A stretch of 40,638 bases of DNA, taken from Cladosporium sp. IMV 00045 (lineage: Eukaryota; Ascomycota; Dothideomycetes; Cladosporiales; Cladosporiaceae). The stretch lies in the NCBI GenBank assembly GCA_001931905.2, contig MSJI02000453.1, positions 1 through 40,638 on the forward strand, given 5' to 3'. Position 1 is the first letter of the stretch. Every line of letters starts with the position of its first letter. Both the position numbers and the translations under genes were made by a program. This document shows, in pieces, positions 32,242 to 40,638 of the stretch. The notes beneath the pieces are model-generated. The model was not told the origin of the DNA, searched no databases, and saw only the letters and a list, made by a program, of their open reading frames with translations.

Positions 32242-32812
32242 TATGAGAAAACAGGAAGCGAAGGAGTTTAACGAGCTGCCAAACGATCACTTTGATATGT
32301 CACCGTTGCCAACGATCACTTGTTCGCATGTTCATCTTCTTCCAACCCCAACCCTAACCCTATTACATTTCTGGCAAAAGCCGACAACTCATCAACGATG
32401 GAGACCCCACCATAACCCCTCAATTGCTCATGACGCCGTACGAAACACGGCACCTTCCACATTCGTCCCGTTGTGAAAGTAGTGAACATCACCGGAACAA
32501 GATGCCGTTTTGCCAGATTGCTCTCGACTGCACACATAGAAAGAAGCCAATGGGAAACGCAAACCTCAGAACATTTACCCGGTTGGAACTTGTGCCTAGG
32601 TGGTAAGAACCTCCAGCAGAATGCTCCATCACTTAGGGCAAATGGCTCCATGTTCGCTTGGACCTTCACGTCTGCTCTCGTTCAAATGCCGCATCGTGAC
32701 CCCACGTTATTTCTCCATATCAACCTCCATCTCCCTCAATAATCGTCTCCGTTCTTCCTCTTTCATCCACAACCCCCAAACCATCAACAGTAGAAACCAC
32801 ACCTCCCTCACC
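32242..32812. other. Intergenic region with telomere-like octad
   Basis: This is the promoter of the Gfo/Idh/MocA gene. AACCCTAACCCTA at 32350-32362 is about two units of the fungal telomere repeat. Small ORFs here look random; an in-frame upstream ATG at 32600 is unlikely to be the start. Confidence 0.4.
32350..32362 (+). repeat. Interstitial telomere-like (CCCTAA) motif
   Basis: AACCCTAACCCTA is about two telomere units inside the promoter of the Gfo/Idh/MocA gene. Flanking CCAACCCC extends the C-rich look. It may be a telo-box type transcription-factor site or chance. Confidence 0.4.
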
Positions 32813-34066
32813 ATGTCCAAATTCCAGCTCAAATGGGGCATCCTCGCCACAGGCGGTATCGCCGAGAGCTTCGCGCGCGACCTGTGGCCCAACCCCGAGA
32901 CCCGCGGCGTGAAGGACATCGAGCACAAAGTCGTCGCCGCCGCGTCGTCCTCGTCGTCCAAGCGCGCCGAGGACTTCCTCAAGGAAGTGCGCGCTCCCGA
33001 GGGCGCGAAGGCGTACGGCTCCTACAAGGAGCTCGTGCAGGACCCGAACGTCGATATCATCTACGTCGCCACGCCGCATAGCCACCACTACCAGAACGTC
33101 AGGCTGTGTCTCGAGGCGGGCAAGAATGTCCTCTGCGAGAAGGCGTTCACCACCAATGCGAAGCAGTTGGAGGTTTTGGTCAAGATTGCGAAGGAGAAGA
33201 ACTTGTTCCTCATGGAAGCTGTACGTGCTGCTATTCTTCATTCGTTCGTATAACCAAACCCATTAACTAACACTCCCACCCCCCAGGTCTGGACGCGCTA
33301 CTTCCCCCTCTCAATCTACGTGCGCGACACGATCACCTCCGGCAAAATCGGCACCGTATACCGCACGTCCGCGGATCTCAGCAACCTCTCCCCACCCGAG
33401 ACGAGCTTCGCCGACACGCACCGCATGGTCAACCCGGACCTCGCCGGCGGCGCGCTTCTCGACCTCGGCATTTACGCCTTGACCTGGGTGTTCCAAACCC
33501 TGTACACGACGCAAACCGACCCGCAACCGCCCAGCAGCGTCCTGGGCTCGATCCGCAAGTACAAGACGGGCGCGGACGAGCACACGAGCATGCTGTTGAC
33601 GTTCCCGCGCTCGTCCGGCGGAGAGGCGCACGGCATCGCCACGACGAGCATGCGCGTGGCGTCGGACCCGGACGGTAAAGGCAGCGCGGGCCCCGCCATC
33701 CGCGTGCAGGGCGACAAGGGCGAGGTGCAAGTCTTCCACCCTGCGTACCGGCCGACGCGCACGAAGCTCGTGCTCAACGACGGCACGGTGGATGAGAAGA
33801 GGTGGGATCCCTTCCCTGGTCCTGGGAAGGAGAGCGGGTGGAAGAATGGTTTCGGTGGAGGCTGGCAGAGCCCTGGTGAGGGACAGGGGATGTTCTGGGA
33901 GGCGGATGAGTGTGCCAATGCCATTAGGGATGGGAGGAAGGAGGGCCAGTATGAGAGTTTGGAGGAGAGTTTGGCGATCATGAGGGTGATGGATGAGGTC
34001 AGGAGGCAGAATGATATGAAGTACCCGGAGAAGATTGAGACGGTCGAGTATCCTGTTGATTTGTAG
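32813..34066 (+). CDS. Gfo/Idh/MocA dehydrogenase, D-xylose 1-dehydrogenase (NADP+)-like
   Basis: A 395-residue NAD(P)-dependent dehydrogenase related to dimeric dihydrodiol dehydrogenase and the fungal NADP+ D-xylose dehydrogenase (Trichoderma cyd1 type), which oxidises D-xylose to xylonolactone. Exons are 32813-33220 and 33287-34066; the 66-base intron has a TAACTAAC branch and joins LFLMEA to VWTRYFPLS. Landmarks: GILATGGIAESF (nucleotide-binding turn), YVATPHSHH, CEKAFTTN with the catalytic lysine in place of the more common EKP, NPDLAGGALLDLGIY, and GMFWEADECANAIRDG near the end. The start was chosen at ACCATGTCC, just before the Rossmann strand. Converges with the SDR gene 122 bases downstream. 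Confidence 0.88.
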
Positions 34067-34188
34067 GTTAGTATTCATGTGATTGGATATACACGAGCAA
34101 ATGATTACACGTAGATTTGTCTCTTCTCCCTACCAAACGGCTATGACTATACTACACAAAAATTCCAATGAGACTTTCATGTCCAACA

Positions 34189-35272
34189 TCACCACTCAAT
34201 CTCCCTCTCCCCCTGCCAAAACCCCCCACTCCCTCCCCCAAACTCCCCCAGCGCCAACAAGACCGGCGTCCTCGCCCCCTCATCCACACTCTTCACGCCG
34301 CCACCCCTGGTCATATCCGTCTTAACATACCCCGGACAACACGCATTAACCAGCACGCCCCTCCCCCTCTCGGCCTCCAACCCAGCAAAAACCTTCGTCA
34401 TCCCAATCTCCCCCGCCTTACTAACCGCGTACGCCGCGCTGGGGAAGCCCGCTTCCTTCTCCTGGCCTTGGGCGACTGCGGTGGTGAAATGCTCCATTAG
34501 GGAGGTGATGCCGGGGAGGTCGTGGTTGGATGCTGCGGAGAGGAAAGCGGCGCGGATGCTTGGGCTGTATTTCGACAGGTGGCCGGACATGGAGCAGACG
34601 TTCACGAGGCGGCCGTGCGGGCGCAGGAGGGGGAGGAGGAGTTGTGTGGCGTGTAGGGTGCCGTGGTAGTTGGTTTGGAGGGTGGTGCGGACGACGTTGA
34701 GGTCGAAGCCTTGTAGGGCGATGCCTGGTGAGTGGGTGGGTTAGCGTGTTGAGGGGTGTCGTTTCGTCGATTCCTCCTTCTCTCTGATGTTCTTTTCCCC
34801 CATGATCCCTCAAAGCCAAAAGCAAAGAAACAAACTCACCAGCATTATTAACCACCGCATCTATCCCCTCCGGATGCCGCTCCACCAACATATCCCTGAA
34901 CGCCTCTATACTGCCCTTCTCACTAATATCCAACTCATGGAACTTCACCGTGACATCCCCGCCATCTCTCGCCAGCACACCAGCTTCCTTCAGTACCGCG
35001 TCCGCTTCGAGGGAGGAAACAGCTTCGGCGCCGCGGGAAGGTGAGCGTGCGGTCAGGTAGATGGTTAGGGGTCCGGATTTGAGGGGGGAGGTGGCGTAGG
35101 TGAGGGCGAGGTTGCGGACTGGGGATGGGCTGGTTAGTCGATCTGGTTTGGAGGTGGTTTTTTCGTTTTGGGAGTAGTGGGAGGATTGGGAGGAGGTATT
35201 GTACGAACCGATTGCGAGGCCGATGCCTTTGTTTGCGCCTGTCACGGCGGCGACGCGGGATTCGATGGCCAT
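34189..35272 (-). CDS. Short-chain dehydrogenase, carbonyl reductase (CBR1)-like
   Basis: A cytosolic NADPH-dependent carbonyl reductase of 292 residues in the classical SDR family. Minus-strand exons are 35272-35209, 35118-34840 and 34724-34189, with introns of 90 and 115 bases, longer than average here. Splicing restores GLAIVRNLALTYA and VVNNAGIALQGF. Landmarks: TGANKGIG (cofactor glycines), LTARS, ELDIS, NNAG, VNVCSMSGH with the catalytic serine, YAVSK with the catalytic Tyr and Lys, and PGYVKTDM. The domain order and VTGANKGIGLAI start are those of CBR1. The ORF opens upstream of 35272, but the family N-terminus starts at MAIESRVAAVTG. Substrate unknown. Confidence 0.88.
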
Positions 35273-36128
35273 TTCGTTGGGGTTTTGGGGGTGGTTAGTG
35301 GGAGGGGAGACATTTTGTTGGAAGAGATGTGGTTTTTGGTTTTGTTTTCTCATGCTGTCATTCATTTTGGGGGTGCCCGAGGTCTGATGATTGCATGGAG
35401 ATCGGCGTTTGGCGTCATGGAATCTGGGGAGGTTGTAAAGAGCTGTCGGCAACTCCAATCCATCTGGTGATCGTGAGGTACAAGTACATATAGTGGTGCA
35501 CCATATTGGTATGTATAGTGTGTAAGGTGGTCAGAGCAGTATTGAGGTCATGATACAGTCCTTCATCTTGTGAGTTATGATATGCACAACTTTGCATATG
35601 GCAGAATTGATTCTTCATGACTGATTGCCTTGTAACAACAATTCTCGGAACAAAAGGCAGCGAACATTCAACAAGATGCGTGCACTCATTCCCAGAGAAG
35701 AGATGATCAAATGTATGATGGCGAGGCAACAATTAACAATAAAACAAAAATTGCCCAAATGCAGCTCGCTCATGACAACTTATCTATAAAACAAAACCCA
35801 TCAACGCAGCCCCAAGTAACGCCCGACTAATCCCTTGATCGAATTCCTCAACTCCCATGCCAACTGTATATATAGAACAAGACCCCTTGATTGAAAAGAA
35901 ACAGAATGGAAGAACGCCTCCGCTCACTGCCAATGATATGCCATACAGCCCAAACAGCGCCAAAAGCCAAAGACGGAACCTTGTAAAGTGCCAAAAGGGG
36001 AAAAGCAGAAACCTCATATCGTCATAAGCGCTCAACTCAAAACTAAAAGAAAACCCAGAAACGAAAGACAAAAAGCTCACAGAGCCTCGCAATCCAGTTG
36101 CGATCAGGCAGGGGGCCAGCCCCGCCCT
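35273..36128. other. Intergenic region, 0.86 kb
   Basis: It contains the SDR promoter and the 3' end of the next minus-strand gene. A hydrophobic 102-codon minus ORF (35784-36092) is probably within that gene's 3' untranslated region. No other signal seen. Confidence 0.4.
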
Positions 36129-37189
36129 TCAGAAGAAATGATTCATGTGCCCAGGCACCCTGAGCCGGCACTTCTCGCAATCCGGGCGAAATCCCATGCT
36201 GATGCCGCGTTTGTTGATGCCCGCTTCTGCGGTTTCCATGGCCGAAGAAGAAGAAGCGGACGCGGAAGCCGAATCGCGCATGGGAGAGCCACAGCCGGAG
36301 CTCAGAGCGCCGCTGCGTTGGCGCTGTTTGCGCACCATCATCGAGCCGGGCCCGTCGGCGTAGGGGCTGGGCTGCTGGCTTTGTCTGAAAGTGGGATTGG
36401 AAGAAGTGCTGGACTGGGGGAGGGACAGGGCGATTTGAGGCAGAGGGTGGTGGTGGCTGGAGTCGTCGACTCCTTGCATTTCCACGTCGCTCACGCTGAG
36501 GAGTTCGAGTTGCGAGCCGGCGGCTTCGGCTGCTGAGGGAGGCGTGGGGACTTCGTCTTCGTCTATGGGTGAAGGGACGTCGAGGCGGTCGGAGGTGGAT
36601 GTGGACGAGCCGAGGTTCTCCTGCGGGTGGCGGCGGCGGATGTGCGTTTGGATTGGGCTGGTTTTGGGCCGGGGGATGGGAGGGACGATGGGGGTTGGGA
36701 TGCGGTTGGCAGTGTTGGAGGATTGAGTTTGGGTGCGGATCTTCCAGGGCGGACGGAGAGGGTTGAGGCCTTGATTGTTGAAAGAGGAGGATGGGCTGCC
36801 AGGGCCGGTGGGTTGGGAGAAATCGGCTGAGTCGGAGTCTTCGGACATCATCATGTCGGCGTCTTCCTCGTCGGCACTCAAGGCTTGCGGACTGCCAGGC
36901 TCAGAGAGCATGGAGGATTGGTCGTCACTGTCATATTTGGCTTGTTGGGAGTGGTAGGACCGCGAAGGGCTGGAATAGATGTCCTGGGGTTGCCAGAGGG
37001 AGTCTGAGCTGAAGGAAGACAGGCCGAGAGTGGGACGTGCTTTCTGGAGAGATGGTGTTAGACATGTGTGGTGATGTTGATATAGGAGATACAATGCTGA
37101 CACACCTTATCGGCGGGCTCAGTCTCGCCACGCAGACGGTCTGTCTCGCTGCTACGCCTGCGTTTTCGAACGGGAGCAGCCTGCATCAT
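36129..37189 (-). CDS. Disordered nuclear-type protein with Cys-x2-Cys C-terminus
   Basis: A 332-residue protein of unknown function. Minus-strand exons are 37189-37106 and 37043-36129; the intron is 62 bases. It begins MMQAAPVRKRRRSS, a likely nuclear localisation signal, then is rich in Ser, Pro, Gln and acidic residues (for example the stretch around EEDADMMMSEDSD) and is predicted by eye to be disordered. Only the last 25 residues look folded: GISMGFRPDCEKCRLRVP then GHMNHFF, with a single Cys-x2-Cys and a late His, a possible half zinc site. The start (CCACCATGATG) and the joined N-terminus (ADKKARPTLGLSSF) look right. It is divergent from the DAHP synthase gene over 662 bases. I recall similar C-termini in other fungal hypothetical proteins but cannot name a function. 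Confidence 0.75.
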
Positions 37190-37851
37190 GGTGGTGGGAA
37201 TGTACGGCAGGACTTGAGGCATACAAAGATGAAGAAGAAGAAAGGAAGAAGACCGGGTTGACCGGCTCAGGCTAACTTGGCCGGCGAATGGAGAGCAGAC
37301 ATGCAGTGGTTGTGGTGAGATGGGCAGTCAGAAGCAGAGCGTCTCGACTCTTCACATGGATTCTACTGCACGTGACGAGGAAAATGCAGATGCTGGGTGT
37401 GTGCTGGTGTATGTATGTGATGTGTTGTTGTATGTGATAATATGCACGGGATGGATACACAGTGATAGAGGATGTGAAGCTGGACTGTTCCAGGCTGTGA
37501 GATGCCTCATCATCAGCCTGCCCACCTGCCACCAGCACCCGCGAATGGCTTCTCGCTGGCTGCGAGTCCCCTCACTCACACCGATCACCGCCCGACTTGA
37601 CCCCACCAAAATTCACAGACAAGCCTTGCGCAGTGCTCCCAACTTTTTTTTTTAGTACCAAAACGACAAGCCAGTAGTCACCCAATTCAGTCATAGTCTC
37701 ATTCAATCATTATTTCCTTACTCACTCCCATATCCCCCAGTCCTTTCTCACTTATATACCCTTTCTCTCGCGAGATACTTCTTCCGCTCGGCACTCCACC
37801 ACGGTTATCTCTTGTTCCAGTCTCCTCCCATCCACTCACATCCCTTCCAAA
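37190..37851. promoter_or_regulatory. Divergent promoter, Cys-x2-Cys protein/DAHP synthase
   Basis: The region has pyrimidine-rich stretches toward the DAHP synthase side and a TATATA at 37753-37758, 94 bases before its ATG. A T-run of nine is near 37646. I looked for the Gcn4/CpcA site TGACTCA and found none, though general amino-acid control of this pathway is common in fungi. Confidence 0.45.
37753..37758 (+). promoter_or_regulatory. TATA box of the DAHP synthase gene
   Basis: TATATA is 94 bases before the ATG and is followed by a pyrimidine-rich leader, typical of a highly expressed fungal gene. Confidence 0.5.
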
Positions 37852-39045
<1,194 letters not shown>

Positions 39046-39723
39046 AGAGAGAGATTTTCTCAAGCGGATACAGCAGCTACACATTTACAGTAGATTGCCA
39101 TGATTGATTGATAGCATGAGGCGTTGGAATGACAGGTGCGTCAAGGGAACGCAAAGAAGAGCGAAGAGCAGGACAGCAAGGAAAACACAAAAAAGCATGA
39201 CATGATTTTGGCATTTATCTCGTTTTTTTTTTTTTCTGGTAGTAATTATGCACTGGTTCTCTGCCTTGGAAGTATCTTGTTTCTCGCTCGTGGTAAGATT
39301 GCAAGTGGCAAACATGTGATTCTGTGATTGATATATTGTAGCCTAACCGGCAGGCAGTAGAATTAGCGAACACAATGATTAGACTTGCGCAGTGGAGTGG
39401 TAGTTCTAGAATGTGCCAGCCTGTCTACAAGTACTAAATCGCCGCCTCTGCAAATAATGGGCTGTGTTTCGATATTTAGCGAATGAGGGGCAACGTTCCA
39501 CCTGGCTGCCAGCTCCGCCACGGATGACGTACATGGGAGTGTTTTGAGGCACAAAGAGCGCAACCGCATTCTTGTTTATAAGTGGACTTGTCCTCCTTGT
39601 CAAGTCATTCAACAATACAACATCACCCTCTCATAACCTTCGTCAATCCACCTTACTTTACTCGCCAACCGCTTGCATTACCAACCAAACCCTCTACAAC
39701 ACACCCGCAAGCACTCCGCCATC
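39046..39723. other. Intergenic region, DAHP synthase to RRM gene
   Basis: It holds the 3' flank of the DAHP synthase gene, a T-run of about 13 near 39222-39234, and the promoter of the RRM gene with a pyrimidine-rich, CAACAC-rich leader (39595-39720). No gene or TATA box seen. Confidence 0.4.
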
Positions 39724-40638
39724 ATGTCAAACACCGTCCACGTCAAGGGCATCAACCACGACACCACCGAGAAGGAGGTCAGGGATTTCTTCAGCTTCTG
39801 GTGAGTACATGCATCCAACACAACAGACGACATCACCCCACTTACACACCCCTTCCAGCGGCAAGATCTCTACCCTCTCTGTCACCAACGACTCCGGCGC
39901 CGCAGACACCACCAAATCCGCCTCTGTGACCTTCGAGAAGGAGACCGCCGCTAAGACCGCCCTCCTCCTCGACAACACCCAACTGGGCGCCAACCAAGTG
40001 CACGTCACATCCGCAGCGTCCCTCGACGAGCTCGCCGGCGGCCGCACCGCGCACCCGGACGAAAACGTCGACGACCTGAGCCAGGAAGACAAGCCGCGCA
40101 GCCGCATCTTCGCCGAGTACCTGGCGCACGGGTACGTGCTGAGCGACAAGGCGATCGAGCGCGCCATCGCCCTCGACCAGCAGCACGGCGTCAGCAACCG
40201 CTTCACCACCACCCTGCAGAACTTCGACAACAAGTTCAAGGCCAGCGAGAAGGCCCAGGCCCTCGACCACCAGTACGGCATCTCCGCGCGCGCCAACCAG
40301 GGCTGGCGCGGCCTGTCCTCCTACTTCGAGAAAGCCGCCGAAACCCCCACCGGCCAGCGCGTGCGCGCCTTCTACGCCCAGGGCCAGAAGCAGGTCCTCG
40401 ACGTGCACAACGAGGCGCGCCACCTGGCGGGCCTGAAATCGGGCAAATCCGCCCAGCAGGGTGAGGCAGGAGACCTCAACCTGCACAACGTGGCGGGCAC
40501 CGACCGCACGGCGTGCAACTGCGGCGCGCAGGGCGGCGTGTGCCAGTGCGCCCCCGGCAAGTGCGGCTGCAGCAGCTGCCCGAAGAACCCGGACGAGAAG
40601 TCGACGACGCGCAGCGCGGAAGAGGCGGAGATGGAGTT
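39724..40638 (+). CDS. vip1: Vip1-like RRM protein with metallothionein-like tail (cut by window edge)
   Basis: A putative RNA-binding protein related to fission yeast Vip1. Exons are 39724-39800 and 39859 to beyond 40638; the 58-base intron joins DFFSF to CGKIS. About 285 residues are visible and no stop is reached. The RRM covers residues 1-78: VHVKGI (RNP2 position), FFSFCGKI, a degenerate RNP1 at SASVTFEK, and AKTALLLDNTQLG. A helical region follows (about 85-220; SDKAIERAIALDQQHG, AQALDHQYGI). The tail from Cys245 to Cys266 has seven cysteines in three Cys-x-Cys pairs plus one (CNC, CQC, CGC, then SSC), the spacing of fungal copper metallothioneins. The start at 39724 opens directly into the RRM. 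Family: confident. The metal-binding idea is inference. Confidence 0.88.

Noticed and set aside
33311..34078. 255-codon frame antisense to the Gfo/Idh/MocA gene
   Set aside because: Its Arg/Leu-rich composition is a reflection of the sense codons; the sense strand carries clear dehydrogenase motifs.
35784..36092. Hydrophobic 102-codon minus ORF suggesting a small membrane protein
   Set aside because: It sits directly after the stop of the minus-strand gene at 36129 and most likely belongs to its 3' untranslated region; no start context or homologue seen.

Overview
This window is nuclear DNA of a filamentous ascomycete (Pezizomycotina). The genes have short GT-AG introns of 49-115 bases, often with CTAAC/CTGAC-type branch sites. 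They encode typical filamentous-fungal families: a Zn2Cys6 regulator, an ENA-type P-ATPase, a fungal NACHT-TPR protein and an Ndt80-like regulator. Class Dothideomycetes is a guess from overall feel only. I support 14 protein-coding genes (one cut by the right edge), one tRNA gene and one doubtful small ORF. I saw no intact transposon, no rRNA and no CRISPR.

Left part (1-6.1 kb): three co-oriented genes form the core of the fungal N-acetylglucosamine (GlcNAc) catabolic cluster: an Ndt80/PhoG-type regulator of the RON1 kind, a divergent hexokinase of the GlcNAc-kinase kind, and GlcNAc-6-phosphate deacetylase. The 10-base word GACGTTGCAG stands upstream of all three, and two copies extend to an identical 14-mer. 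It is a good candidate for the cluster's operator. The deaminase, transporter and beta-N-acetylglucosaminidase seen in clusters of other fungi are not here; they may lie to the left of the window.

Middle (6.7-27.1 kb): a DUF829 alpha/beta hydrolase, a six-exon Zn2Cys6 regulator, a DJ-1/PfpI protein, a seven-exon sugar-porter-family transporter (minus strand) divergent from an ENA type IID ATPase, and then a 2077-residue NACHT protein with a long helical, TPR-like C-terminal part (minus strand). The space between the two convergent 3' ends at 19.9-20.8 kb carries a 40-base imperfect direct repeat.

Right part (27.1-40.6 kb): a gene-poor stretch of about 3.5 kb ends at an intron-containing tRNA-Ala(UGC). 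It is followed by a SAM methyltransferase, a Gfo/Idh/MocA dehydrogenase resembling fungal D-xylose dehydrogenase, a convergent carbonyl-reductase-like SDR, a disordered nuclear-looking protein with a conserved-looking Cys-x2-Cys tail, an Aro4-type DAHP synthase, and a Vip1-like RRM protein that ends in a metallothionein-like cysteine cluster. Apart from the GlcNAc genes these neighbours do not form an obvious single pathway.

All exon boundaries were placed by eye, from splice consensus, reading-frame continuity and family conservation.
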